The translations under genes and the position numbers were made by a program. 64,000 nt of DNA, taken from Porphyra umbilicalis. Lineage: Eukaryota > Rhodophyta > Bangiophyceae > Bangiales > Bangiaceae. This document shows, piece by piece, positions 54,691 to 64,000 of the stretch. A model generated the notes under the pieces. It was not told the DNA's origin. It worked only from the letters and a program-made list of their open reading frames with translations, and searched no databases. Positions within the stretch are counted from its first letter, which is position 1; each line of letters begins with the position of its first letter. Location of the stretch: the NCBI GenBank assembly GCA_002049455.2, contig KV918844.1, positions 124,001 to 188,000 on the forward strand. Direction: 5' to 3'.

Positions 54691-55770
54691 ACGGGCGCGC
54701 CGCGTTGCGGCTCGTCGATTTGCCGCCCGGCGCGGTCGTGGAGGCGGTCATCCTCACCCACCCCCGCGACGGGGGGATGACCGTCGCCGTCGACGGCGGC
54801 GCGACCGCGCTGCGAGCCTACGTGCCCCCGCTGAACGTGTCGGACGAGGACGTCAAGGCGGTCGGGCGGCACCGAAAGCTCGCCATCGGCAAGGCGCTGC
54901 GCTTCCGCGTCTCGGCCGTCGAGTCGGGGCGGGGGGGGGGGCGCGGGCGCGCCACCCTCAACGCGAAAAAGTCGCTCGTCGCCGCGGGGGGGGCGCCCCT
55001 GACCTCGTACGCGCAAGCCGCTGACGCTTTGGCGGCCGCGCGGGCGGCGTCGCGGTCGGCGGCCGCGTCCGCCGCCGCCGCCGCCACCGACGCGGCGTCG
55101 CGCGCGACCTTTGTCGGCCACGTGATGGCCATGGCCACCTCCCCCCCCGGCCGGGGCGCGCCGCCGGTGCGGCCGCCGCCGCCGGTGGGCGGCATAAAAA
55201 GCGCAAGGCGCCCCCGCCCGCGTCCGACTACGGCGGGCCGGTCATTGTGACGTTTGCGGCCGCGCGGGAGCCCATCGCGCCCGACGGGATGACGCCCCTG
55301 CGGGCGGGCATGGACGTGTCGACGACGGTGCTGTCGCCGCGCCCCGACGCGGCCGCCGACGAGGGGGCCGGCCGCGTCATTGTGCGCGTCGACTTGGCGG
55401 CGGTCGCCGCCGCCGCCGCTGCCGCGTCGGCCACCGCCGACGGGGCGGCGGCGCCCGGCAAAGCCGCCGCCGCCGCCGCCGCCCGCCCGCTGTCCGTGTC
55501 GGTCGGCGACGTGATCTTCGGAAAATCACGGGCGTGCTGCCGTTGCAAGCCAACGTGCGCCTTGCCCGCGGCGCCGTCGGGCGGGTGCGCGCGACCTCCG
55601 CGGCGGCGGGCACCCAGCGCCTGTGCGCGGCCGACGTGGCGGCGCTGCCCGACGGGCCCGTTTCCGCCGACGGAGGGCGCCTCGCCCTCGGCGCATTGAC
55701 CGTCGACACGGCGCTGCGGGTGCGCGTCGTCGGAAAGTATCGCGTCAAGTCCCCCGCCCAAATTCCCGAG
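54691..55770 (+). pseudogene. S1-domain (Rrp5-like) gene fragment, frame-broken
   Basis: Three plus-strand frames in sequence read as one protein. The first (about 54,700-55,140) has an S1-like fold pattern from 'LPPGAVVEAVILTHP' to 'GRATLNAKKSLV', the latter typical of Rrp5/PDCD11 repeats. The second (about 55,190-55,525) has a basic 'KKRKAPPP' linker and leads into 'SVGDVIFGK'. The third (about 55,525-55,750) continues 'ITGVLPLQANVRLARGAVGR', again Rrp5-like. The breaks fall in a C-run near 55,141-55,148 and in an A-run near 55,520. Rrp5 binds pre-rRNA during ribosome assembly. Only about two of its many S1 repeats are present, and no start or complete end. It lies inside the Harbinger element, so a captured host fragment is likely. 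Confidence 0.5.
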
Positions 55771-56065
55771 GAGGGTGACACGGGGGGGAGGCGGGGCGGG
55801 GCCTCACAACGGGGAATAAGGAGGGAGTTCTTAGAGCGTTTCTTGTTTTTGTGCTTCTGTCTTTTCGACTCAAATTTTATAATCTTGGTCATACCTCCGA
55901 TGGGCGAGATTCTTGAGAAGACGGCCGTATGCTGCAATGACGAGTTTTCGGCGGGGCCGCACGGGTACGGACACACCACTTATCACACACTAGACACGAT
56001 CACCCTCCCCACGCTATCACACCTCCCGCGCTACTACTCCTCATGTCTCTCCTCACAACATCAGC

Positions 56066-56989
56066 TCAGTGAAGCCTCTTCATTACCTCGTCCATCAGAT
56101 GCAGGAATGCCGTGCGCTCACGGCGCTGCTCCACGTCCAAGCGCTCTTGGCGCCGCTGACGCTCCTGCTCCTCTCTATCTCGACGGGCCATCTCTTGTGC
56201 GTGGAACTCGCGCTGCTGCTCCAGCTGCTTCTCCATCAGGTCCAATTTCTTTTGTGCTAGCGCCGAGCGCCGATCCTCGAAGCGCTGCAGCTCCCCGACT
56301 ACGTCCTCGTCGTCAGAGTCGCGGCGCTTGCGTCGCCGGCTACTCGGCGGCGCCGCTTCTTGCCCACCAACTGGCTCCGCAGGCTCGTCGTCGCGGTGAG
56401 GGGCACGCGCCGTGCGATCGCGGCGCCGCTCCATCGCCGCGTGCCGAATGGCCTCACCGGTGGCCACAAGCCGCTCCTCCCGGCGGCTCGCCTCCCCGTG
56501 CTTGTGCTCCTCCACCCTTTTGTGGTCATCGGCGGCCTCCACGACGTCGACGAGCACCTTGTCGAGCGGGGTCACCTCCTCCTCATGTCCCGTCCGAAGG
56601 GCTTCTCGCGTGTCCGAAAGCTTAAAGTTCTTTTTCAATAGTAGGAATCGGTCACGTAGAGCCTTGCCGTCTGTCGTAAAGCGAGCTTGGGGGTGCGCGC
56701 AAAAGATAGCCGCAGCTGCTTCGAAGCGCTCAGTGATCGTGCCGCGAGAAGCGACGTGGCCGCCCGCGGCGCTGACGGCGTTGACTCCCAGAATGTCATG
56801 GTCCTTGTCCCATCGGCGCCGCTTCTGCTTGCTGGAGTTCGACGAGGCGCCAGCATTGGCCGCGGCGGGCGGGTCCGCACTTCCATCTGGTCCCGGCCCG
56901 TTCTGGGCGGCCACGGCCAGCGTGGAGCTGGTAGATGGCGTGCTCCTAATGCCATCTGCCTGCTGGGAAGTTGCATCGGCACTGCCCAT
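56066..56989 (-). CDS. Harbinger Myb/SANT-like DNA-binding protein
   Basis: ATG at 56,989 ('MGSADATSQQADG'; an in-frame codon six residues upstream is less likely), 307 residues, one exon. Residues ~65-145 form a trihelical Myb/SANT-like domain beginning 'RRRWDKDHDILGVNAVS' and containing 'DGKALRDRFLLLKKNFK', a pattern typical of Harbinger partner proteins. The second half is a long Arg/Glu/Gln-rich coiled coil with an 'RRRKRRDSDDED' basic-acidic patch that could serve as a nuclear signal. In known Harbinger elements this protein binds the transposon ends and helps import the transposase. Here it is transcribed toward the transposase gene from the right end of the same element. Confidence 0.8.
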   Translation of the reverse strand: MGSADATSQQADGIRSTPSTSSTLAVAAQNGPGPDGSADPPAAANAGASSNSSKQKRRRWDKDHDILGVNAVSAAGGHVASRGTITERFEAAAAIFCAHPQARFTTDGKALRDRFLLLKKNFKLSDTREALRTGHEEEVTPLDKVLVDVVEAADDHKRVEEHKHGEASRREERLVATGEAIRHAAMERRRDRTARAPHRDDEPAEPVGGQEAAPPSSRRRKRRDSDDEDVVGELQRFEDRRSALAQKKLDLMEKQLEQQREFHAQEMARRDREEQERQRRQERLDVEQRRERTAFLHLMDEVMKRLH

Positions 56990-57366
56990 AGCAGGCCAAC
57001 AGTACAAGACGGAGCAAGCCGTACGAAGACGGGCAGGGAGAACAAGTGAGGGTCAGATGCACTGGTGAGAATGGTGCGTCGCTGTGAGCTGTGCAATGCT
57101 CCGCCATCACATACGCCAGCGTGCCAACAACTTCTAAACAGCTGGAAGGCGGGAGCAGAGTTCGTGCTGGTCAGGTCCGCTGAGACCTGTCATCTATCCC
57201 ACGCAGCCCGTGGCTATTTCTCGGAAACAGCCACGGCGTGGGAACGGTTTCTCGATCGGCGGTGTATCCGGCAGCTTTTCCCGCGCCTTACAGAACGCCT
57301 ATCCGGCTGTGCTACCCACGCCCGATCGAGATGGGATGGAAAACGATCCGGCAAAAACTCCCTAGT

Positions 57367-58060
57367 GTGTTCGTGCGTGCCGTGAAGAAAGACGGCGCCA
57401 CATCACGTGTTTTTTGGCGGACTTATGTTCATATTGGTGCCGAATCACGTTCACGTCGCTCGCCGTGTAGACTGGGCCTGAGCCATTGGCGCTGACGAGG
57501 TGCGCCCCATCGGGCACTTGGCACAGTGGGTGCGGTGACAAGGAACGCACGGACAATGCGTTTTGATCCGCCAAAGTCGCAGACGAGAAAAGGGGGGGGG
57601 CGGCCGCCGGGTGGGGGTCGCGCCGCGCTCGCGCCCACCAGCTGCGGGAGGTATTGGCCAGGCTGGCGCCCGCGTCAGCACACTGGACGAGCGCGCCCTG
57701 CCCGCCTGCCGCGTTTCTCCGCCGGGGAGCAAGTCAACATACGACGCGGTCCTGACAGTCATGTCCAGGGCCCAATGGTTGACGACGCAGCCCCGCTGGT
57801 TCTTCTCCGCGCGCACACCCACTCGCGCGCATCTACAACGGCCCGTCGCTATCAGAGCAGTGACACAAGGCAACGCTGTGGTCCTCCCACCAAGCGGTGG
57901 ATGTTTCTTTGGTTCAATAATATATGGAACGACGGTGGTGAACGGCACATTGGCGGCGACCACCGGCTCCGTGCCGCGGCAGCCGCCGTGGCCGCACTGC
58001 TGAGCGCGTCCGCCGTGCCGTCGCCTCGACCGACGGACGGGCGGCCACCGAAACACAGCG
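57367..58060. other. No firm gene; one protein-like frame
   Basis: A plus-strand frame at 57,563-58,003 contains a natural-looking segment ('VTQGNAVVLPPSGGCFFGS') but lacks a domain or good start. It may be an exon fragment or part of the decayed sequence next to it. Confidence 0.25.
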
Positions 58061-58064
58061 TGCC

Positions 58065-58740
58065 GCTCACCATTGCCCACCAGCGGGGGTGGGCCCTGCG
58101 GCCCCGTCAGCGGCGGCCGCTCCCGAGCCGCCCGCCTCAGACCCGCCGCCCGCCGTGGCGCGGGCACCCGACTCGGTGGCGGCAGTCGCCGCCGGCGCTG
58201 ACTCCGCGCCCACCCCCACCTCTCCACCAGCGTCCGCACTCACGGCGAACATCGCGCTCGGGCGCGCGTGGGCGACGCGCGGGGACTCCCCCAGGACGCC
58301 TTGCCCTCCCGCCACTGGCGGACACCGCCCACCACCCACCGCCGCAGCCGCTACCAGCGCATCGTAGGCAGTACCTGCCCACACGGGCACCCCCCCCCCC
58401 TCCGGCGGGGTCGCCACATAGTGCAGCAGGCGCCCCACCCCCCCTCCGTGGAAGCCGCGCCCCCACCCGGAGCCACCCGCTCCCGGCGGCGGAACAAAAA
58501 CCGCCGCCGTGCCAGACGCAACGAGCTACCGCAGCGCCTCTCACACGCTGTGGTAGGTGCGCTAGCGAGCCGCGTCGGTGGAGGGCGCGTCACAGAGCAC
58601 GGCCGCCACGTCGGCGGGACACCACGCGGTGCCGAAGGGGCCCGCCGCGAGCAACCCGCCGACGGCGGCACGCACGTGCGCGAGGGGGAGGGCATACGCA
58701 TCGTCGCCCGCGCCGTCGGGCGGGGGGGGGAGAGCTCACC
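58065..58740 (-). pseudogene. Decayed reading frame in a GC island
   Basis: On the minus strand one frame reads as plausible protein for about 225 codons ('DDAYALPLAHVRAAVGG' ... 'GRLLHYVATPPEGGG'). Three in-frame stops, TAG, TGA and TAG, cluster at 58,564, 58,543 and 58,528. Each is one C-to-T change from a sense codon (CAG, CGA, CAG). The surrounding 'TYHSV'/'EALR'/'LVASGTAAVF' pattern resembles a winged-helix DNA-binding turn. An intron spanning the stops is the alternative. No family assigned. Confidence 0.35.
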
Positions 58741-58799
58741 CCCACCCGCGGCGACGGTGGAAAGCAGGGGGAGAGACAATCGGAGCGCACCAGTGCCTT

Positions 58800-60250
58800 C
58801 CTTGTGCCTCATCCGCCGCCACCCGTCGTCCGCGCCGTCGGCCCGCCGTCGCGAAACGCGTGACCCGTTTGTGTGGCTTGCAGTGAGGGCGACGCTCGCG
58901 TCTGTGGTCGCGTGGCAGGGGCCGAGGCCGTGGTGGCTGCTCGACGAAGAGAGTGCTGGCTGTTGTGGGGGCGGCAGGGTCGTGGCGGCCGTTTTGTGCG
59001 CCGCCTGTCGCGGCCGTTGCCAGGCGCGTACAGCCTGCAGCAGCGAGGCGTCAGTCGCCGGCCGTGCTACTGAGAGCGCCGTGCGGGCGGCGCCGCCAGC
59101 TTGGGAGCACCGCCATGATCACCGGCGTCGGTGGCGGCGACGGCGACGGCGGCAGCGGCGGCGGGGGCGGCCGCCGACGCCGCCCGTGCCAGCGACGCTG
59201 CGCGCCCACGGGCGGCTGGTGCTCCGCGGCGGCGGCGTCAGCGCTCGACCCGCGCCGCGGCGAGTGGGGCTGGTGCGTCGTTCCCGACGCCGCCGCGCCG
59301 CGGCCACCGCCGCTGCCGCTGCCGCCGCCGCCACGGCTGCGGCTGCGGGGACGCCGCAAGCCGTCGCCGGCGCCGCGGCGGGCGCACCATGATCAGTCGC
59401 CGCATCGCCGCGGCGGCGATAGACTTGCCGTGCCCGCCGGCGGGCGGCATTGCCAGCGCAGTGCGGTGCGGGGTGGTGGGAGGGATGCGGCGGGGGAAGG
59501 CTCACCGCCGCTACCACTTTCGTTGGCCGACGCTACCCGTCTGGGCGGCGGGCATGCCCTGCTGGACGGACCGATCGGCTGATTTTTCAGCGCGGGCGAG
59601 CCAGCGAGCCGGCGAGCGGGCCGGTTGGCGGGCGGGCGGCGGCACACCACTGCGTCGCCTACGAGCGGGCGGCGGGCGGCGGGAGGCTGCGCCTGCAGCC
59701 GCGTCGGCCGTCGCTCCGGCTGCTGCATTTTGCGGGCCCCGTCGGCACGCGGACTACGGGTTGCGCCCGCGGAGGACATTGCGGGCTGGCGGGGGTTCTC
59801 TAGCGAGTGGACCGCCTCCCTAAAGGGACCCCATGCGGCGCCGCGGCGGCGGTGCGTCCACCCCCGCTGCTCGATACACTGGTGGACGCGGCTCGGGCGT
59901 CGCGGAAGAGGGGGTGCGTAGGCCGACTGGATCATACCTGTCAAGCAACCTGGTTTCAAGATCGACTGTGCGGGGTTTACTGGTGCAGAGAGCGCCGACA
60001 GGCGGAGGTGCTCGTAGGTCGGGGGCTAAGAGGGTGCTTGCGGGTCCGCCAACCCGTCGCCGCAGGTGGGGACCGCGGTCTGCCTCGGCAACAACGTATG
60101 GCAAGCACAACGCGCCCCAGGAAAAGGACGTCCCGCCGGGGCTCTGGAGAGAATTCTGACACACGCTGTCTGAATAGGAGTCGGCCAATCACTGGCGTCT
60201 CAATAGATCGTGACCGCAGCCCAAAGCGCGACCGACCTCTGATCCGCGGA
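58800..60250. other. GC-rich low-complexity island 6
   Basis: Compositional open frames on both strands, Arg/Ala/Pro/Gly-rich. A few stretches look protein-like but switch frames. No domain recognised. Confidence 0.45.
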
Positions 60251-60816
60251 TCGAGGTAAATCTCGTGACCCAAAGCACATTCGGCCTTGCGCCGGTCGAG
60301 CACCGCGCCTCAGTGCCATCTGTCGCCTCAGCAGGCGGTGACTGCGGGGGGATCATCTGGGGCCGCCCCGGATCAAGCGGTAGCCACCAGCTCCTCTCTC
60401 CCTGTGTTTTTTCCGCCTGTCGCTGTTAGTACGGACGGTGCTGGGAACGCAGCGGGGCACGTTGGAGTCTCTTTGACGGGTCCGTCCTTTTCAGTGACGG
60501 CAGCATGCTATGTCCCTCCTCACGGGAGGCATGCGAGCTGGTGGCCCCAACGGCCCCAGCTACACGCTTCATTGGGGTACGGGGCCGCGGTCGGCTCTAA
60601 TGCGAGCGACCACTGGCGATGCTGCAGCCGGTAGGTACAAGAGGTGTAGAGGGCAGCAATGGAGAGGACGACCTGGCCCGTTCCCCAGACCGAACGACCC
60701 ACCGTGCGCAGCCTCACCCTCCTCACCCCTACCAGCCGTATCAATCCACCTGCTTCGTACGGCTGGCATTGTGCGCCTGCCATCGCCCCCCAGCTTTCCA
60801 TCGTTCTCCCTCCAAC
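60251..60816. other. Upstream region of the secreted-protein gene
   Basis: The frame of the downstream gene is open back to 60,619 without better starts. The C-rich stretch just before the ATG (about 60,700-60,815) reads as a leader. No clear promoter motif. Confidence 0.4.
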
Positions 60817-61302
60817 ATGACGCTGCGCAAGGCCTCCACTCTCTTCGTCGTCACGGCCTCCTTTGTGGCCACCGCTATGCTGTCCGCCACCCGCCCCGCC
60901 GCAGCCATGCGGGCCCTCTCCGTCATAGCGTCGGCCACACAGTCGATGGCTGCCGTCAGGTCCGACGCAACGGCCAACCAAGGTGTCGGACTGGCGTCAA
61001 TGTTGCGCCAAGACGAGCCCGTCTACACCGCCGCAGATTGGGCCGAAGCCGTGAGCGCGTGCACCAAACTCGCTGCGCTATGCAAGACGGCAGCGCCCAG
61101 GAATGGGGTTGTGCGCAAGTTGCAGTACTGCTCGAATGGCAGGAACACCTGTCGTTACGCGTATGACTTGTCGGACGAGATGAACCGCCCCTTGCACGAG
61201 CTGAAACGTTGGAACATCTTGGCGTGGAGGTGTCTCTCAGGGTTGGTGGAGCTCGCAGACGACCTTCAACAGGGCGCGCGCGATGGGACGCTGACCACGT
61301 GA
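60817..61302 (+). CDS. Small secreted protein, unknown family
   Basis: ATG at 60,817, 161 residues. I chose it over upstream codons because it opens directly onto a signal peptide: basic start 'MTLRKAS', hydrophobic 'TLFVVTASFVATAML', and an AAAM-type cleavage region near residue 31. The mature part is helical with four cysteines ('SACTKLAALC', 'YCSNGRNTC', one more near 'AWRC'), suggesting disulfides outside the cell. No family recognised. A perfect AATAAA lies about 9 bp after the stop. Its neighbour on the right, transcribed toward it, encodes a membrane protein; a shared extracellular role is only a guess. Confidence 0.6.
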   Translation: MTLRKASTLFVVTASFVATAMLSATRPAAAMRALSVIASATQSMAAVRSDATANQGVGLASMLRQDEPVYTAADWAEAVSACTKLAALCKTAAPRNGVVRKLQYCSNGRNTCRYAYDLSDEMNRPLHELKRWNILAWRCLSGLVELADDLQQGARDGTLTT

Positions 61303-61310
61303 CGGAGTGC

Positions 61311-61316
61311 AATAAA
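61311..61316 (+). promoter_or_regulatory. Polyadenylation signal AATAAA
   Basis: Located just after the TGA stop of the small secreted-protein gene, within TGCAATAAAAACAGAGG. Position and sequence fit a canonical signal, although algae often use other motifs. Confidence 0.45.
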
Positions 61317-61350
61317 AACAGAGGTTTGGACGGTGGGAGTGCGAGTTGAT

Positions 61351-61587
61351 TTACTTGCTCCAACCCGTTCGTTTGCTCTTCATCGCCAAACAGAGCGCAG
61401 AGCGGAAAGAACAGCCCCGGAGCGTTGCTTCGATAAAACGAGGCATGACAGCCATGACAAGAAACGCCATCAGCACCCACGCCGTGGTCCTACCACACCA
61501 CAGTAGCGTCCTCCCTCGTCCACTCCCGCCCGGCTCATACCAATACATGGCCGTGAAAAAAAAAAACCAGTCAAGCCTCCCCTTCAC
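61351..61587 (-). other. Small hydrophobic ORF, doubtful
   Basis: A minus-strand frame of 78 codons with one membrane-like stretch ('AWVLMAFLVMAVMPRFIEA'). The plus strand of the same DNA matches a piece of the 46.85-kb gene in frame ('IK.GMT.M....NAIST'), so the similarity may reflect either strand. It is listed because of that match, not because it is a firm gene. Confidence 0.2.
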
Positions 61588-61599
61588 GTCGCCTCAGCA

Positions 61600-62190
61600 G
61601 CGCCCATCCCACCGACCCCCGCCGCCGCCGCCCTCAGCCGCCGCACACACAGAGCCGTAGCGTTGGTCAGACACCTTTGCGCCGCACGCCAAGCTCTCTT
61701 GGTCCAGCAGCCGTGCGCGCTAGGTGGCAGTCGCCTCACATCCGCCGCTTGTCAGCGCCGCGAAACTGCGCGGCGCGTCGTGGTGTCCCCGCCAAGGGGC
61801 TCGCGAAGACGCGCGGCAGCCGAGATACGGCCCCGGCCCCGGCGGCGGCGGCGGCGGCGGCAGCAGCGCGGCGGGGCCGAAGTCGGCCCGCTGGCCCCCG
61901 GTGCGGCGGCCACGGTGGAGCCCCGTCGTCGCGGCTACGGCACGCCAGCCGCTCGTTCGAATTCGCCGTAGCCGGGACCCACGTCGCAGCCGCCCGCCGC
62001 CGATACTGGCGTCGTGGGTCGAAAGCGCTACCACAGTGACGACGGCCGCCAACATGGCTTCCCCGCTGCCCCAACCTCTCTCTCCCCCCAGGCTTCCTTG
62101 CGGCAGTCCTACCTCAGCCCCCCCTGCGCCTCTACCCCACCCTCATCATGCCCCTCCTTCCCATGCGCTACCTCCACCACCGGCCGCCTG
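61600..62190. other. GC-rich spacer
   Basis: GGC-rich stretch (61,830-61,900) and C-rich DNA between two convergent genes. No gene supported. Confidence 0.4.
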
Positions 62191-63489
62191 TCAAGTCGGA
62201 GGCGGCGGCGGCGGCAGTTGCAACGCCGCGCGCACCAGACCGTCTACGTCCATGTGGTCCGACAAGGACGAGACGCATGCGCCACCCTCTGAGCTCCCAA
62301 TGCTCTGCGTGGTGTCACTGGGTCTACGGGTGACGGGGACGGTTCGCGGCGGATACGTGTAGAACAAGCCGTCGACGGTCAAGTTCTCGCCGATGCTGCC
62401 GACCATGCTGCTGTCGAGCGCCCGCTCGTCCGCCACAGCATATGCTGCGCCACTGTCCGCACCGCCGCCCGCTGCGTCGGTGACCACCTCCCCCACCCCC
62501 CCCATGCCGCTCCGGGAACATGTACGAGTGGCGGTGGGGCTGACGTCGCCGTCGCTGCCGTCGACGCTGCCTGCGTGAACAAGACAGCTGACGCCGACAT
62601 CCGTGCAGTAGCCGCCCACGCAGGTGGGACAGCCACTGCGGTTCACGCCGTCTCCGTCCGAGATGTCGCGTGCTATGGCGGCGGCTGCCAGCCGCCGCCG
62701 GACAACCGCTACACCCGCCGCCACAGCGAGCGCCGCGACCAGCGACGAGCCTATGCCAATTCCAAGGGTTACCCGCCGCCGTGCGGGCCATGACAAGGAT
62801 CCCTCCTTGCCCGTCCCCGCGGCAGTGGGCAGCGGCGTCCACATGCGCTCGGCCTCGCCGCGGGAGACGGGCGGTGGCGTTGACGACGTGGCGCCGGCCT
62901 CGGCATACGCACACAAGTTGCCGGTGCGGGTTGAGAGCAGCGCCCCCTTGGCGCGCGCCGGCAGCGTACCGTAGGAGGTGCGCAACCGTTGCAGCGCCAT
63001 CGGCTTCGAGCCAGCCATGAAAAATGCCCAAAAGGTCCACCCCGGTGTCAGCCAATCGCGGCACTGGGACGTCAAACCCTCCGACGGCCCGTCCGTCCAT
63101 CCGAGCAGCGGAAGGAAGCCCCTCCCCACTCCCGCCATGATCTGCGTGACATCTTCCAGTGATTTCGACTGCATGAAGAGGGCGTTCAAGGTAGGCTTGC
63201 TGTCCAGCTTGTAAGGGCTCTCCGACGCGCCGCTTGGGGCAACGTACCACACGCGAGTCGAACAATCCTTCCCGACCACCGGCATGGCCATCTTCGTGAC
63301 GGCGCTCCATGGCAGGGGCTGGTCGAGGGCGGGGGGGTCAGAGCAGGAAATGATGACGACCCGGGGACAGCCCACTGCGGCGGCGCCGACGGTCATCAAA
63401 TGGTACTCGGCGGGCATCTCGTTGATCGTCGGGCGCCTCGGAAAGGACCTTACTTCTCGCGGTTCTTGTGGGAACAGCGTTGGATGCAT
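62191..63489 (-). CDS. Single-pass membrane protein, unknown family
   Basis: The first ATG in the open frame is at 63,489 ('MHPTLFPQEPREVRSFPRR'), giving 432 residues. The frame is open 13 codons further, to a likely splice acceptor (CGGCCTAG/GTGG at about 63,531), so an upstream exon with a signal peptide is probable. The N-terminal ~230 residues contain Cys pairs and 'PRVVIISCSD', 'GWTFWAFFMAGSKP'. Near residues 236-265 a transmembrane helix ('LGIGIGSSLVAALAVAAGVA') is followed by 'VVRRRL', giving a type I topology with an Arg stop-transfer. The ~165-residue cytoplasmic tail is Ser/Thr/Gly-rich and ends in a polyproline run. No family recognised. Confidence 0.6.
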   Translation of the reverse strand: MHPTLFPQEPREVRSFPRRPTINEMPAEYHLMTVGAAAVGCPRVVIISCSDPPALDQPLPWSAVTKMAMPVVGKDCSTRVWYVAPSGASESPYKLDSKPTLNALFMQSKSLEDVTQIMAGVGRGFLPLLGWTDGPSEGLTSQCRDWLTPGWTFWAFFMAGSKPMALQRLRTSYGTLPARAKGALLSTRTGNLCAYAEAGATSSTPPPVSRGEAERMWTPLPTAAGTGKEGSLSWPARRRVTLGIGIGSSLVAALAVAAGVAVVRRRLAAAAIARDISDGDGVNRSGCPTCVGGYCTDVGVSCLVHAGSVDGSDGDVSPTATRTCSRSGMGGVGEVVTDAAGGGADSGAAYAVADERALDSSMVGSIGENLTVDGLFYTYPPRTVPVTRRPSDTTQSIGSSEGGACVSSLSDHMDVDGLVRAALQLPPPPPPT

Positions 63490-63529
63490 CCCAGGGGACG
63501 GCGCACTCGCGCTGGCAGCGACCGCCACC

Positions 63530-64000
63530 TAGGCCGCAAGGATGGCAGCGACAAAGACGGCGGCGTCGGCGATGGCATGCCGTCTGCGCCGAGCGCCGCA
63601 CCGGCGACCGAGCTTGTTCGACGGCGTCAGCATCTCCAAGCAAGGAAGATAGGGGGAAGAGCTGCAGGATGGTGGAGCGGGACAAACGGCAACGGCGCAC
63701 GGCGTGATCGACCTGTCTCGCAGGCAATGGCCAACAACGCATCGGATACAGTACTAGCAAAGCTGTCGCTCGGCGTGGCACAGTGCAGCCGTTTGGCACG
63801 GCGGTGCAACAGTACTGTACTGTACTGTACCCCCAGCTGTGCGCCACGTCCCTGCTGTACTGTACCTGCCACCCAGTCTGCCACGCGCGCCACTGGAGAC
63901 ACTCTGCGGCGGAAAGTGTCACCAAGACGGCCGGTGCGGTGGGCTGTCAAGGTCCCGCCGCACGCAGCGCGCTCGTTCGGTTACGTTGGCTCAGGCACGA
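63530..64000. other. Right edge; possible upstream exon
   Basis: May hold the first exon of the membrane-protein gene on the minus strand. A short (GTACT)n run sits at about 63,813-63,831. Nothing else is supported. Confidence 0.35.

Larger units (their letters stand above)
52393..57363 (+). mobile_element. Complete PIF/Harbinger transposon, ~4.97 kb
   Basis: The left terminus reads AGGGAGTTTTCGCCGGATCG. The right terminus is the reverse complement AACGATCCGGCAAAAACTCCCT with one substitution. The element is flanked by AGT on both sides (52,390-52,392 and 57,364-57,366), a 3-bp duplication as expected for PIF/Harbinger. Inside are the DDE transposase (plus strand, 52,829), the Myb/SANT-like partner (minus strand, 56,989), and a GC-rich block with an S1-domain gene fragment between them. 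Both element genes look intact, so it may be, or recently was, autonomous. Confidence 0.8.

Noticed and set aside
54691..55770. A functional Rrp5 ribosome-biogenesis gene
   Set aside because: Only about two S1 repeats, two frame breaks, no start, and it lies inside a transposon.
63810..63835. A significant (GTACT)n satellite
   Set aside because: Only about four units; a minor microsatellite.

Overview
The window reads as nuclear DNA of a GC-rich eukaryote. The evidence is spliceosomal GT-AG introns of about 130-225 bp, a PIF/Harbinger transposon with its Myb-like partner gene, several families of foldback (MITE-type) repeats, and long GC-rich low-complexity islands. An alga is my best guess (GC-rich red and green algae look like this), but nothing here proves the lineage. 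I found no rRNA, no canonical tRNA, no CRISPR array, no reverse transcriptase and no bacterial-style operon.

Layout. From 1 to about 12 kb I see no recognisable gene: moderate-GC DNA alternates with GC islands (about 4.4-6.5, 7.5-9.4 and 9.9-11.9 kb), with a foldback element at 3.1 kb and a Pol III-like A/B-box element at 9.6-9.8 kb. At 12.05-14.06 kb (minus) lies a gene for a 2-oxoglutarate/Fe(II) oxygenase-like protein with a long 28-residue-repeat N-terminus, split by one homopolymer frameshift. The stretch 14-26 kb is mostly GC islands and small DNA elements, including a 1.03-kb TIR element at 22.1 kb. At 26.6-29.9 kb (minus) is a 1116-residue protein carrying eleven 38-residue coiled-coil repeats, followed by a 298-residue protein of unknown function (30.8-31.7 kb, minus).

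From 33.6 to 37.5 kb two spliced genes sit head-to-tail: a Crypton-like tyrosine recombinase and a RecQ-family DNA helicase. This pair is the most interesting candidate system in the window. From 39.8 to 49 kb come a polyproline/coiled-coil gene (minus), a spliced transposase-like gene (minus), and a divergently oriented partner gene (plus) that is interrupted in frame by a 291-bp MITE with a CTA target-site duplication.

The stretch 52,393-57,363 is a complete PIF/Harbinger transposon bounded by about 25-bp inverted repeats and a 3-bp duplication. It encodes a DDE transposase and a Myb/SANT-like protein pointing toward each other, with a frame-broken S1-domain (Rrp5-like) gene fragment between them, which looks captured from the host. 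The last 7 kb hold a decayed reading frame in a GC island, a small secreted protein (60.8 kb) and a single-pass membrane protein (62.2-63.5 kb, minus).

Coding calls rest on frame continuity, splice phase and motif recognition only; no search was run. Long ORFs on both strands of the GC islands are treated as compositional artefacts.
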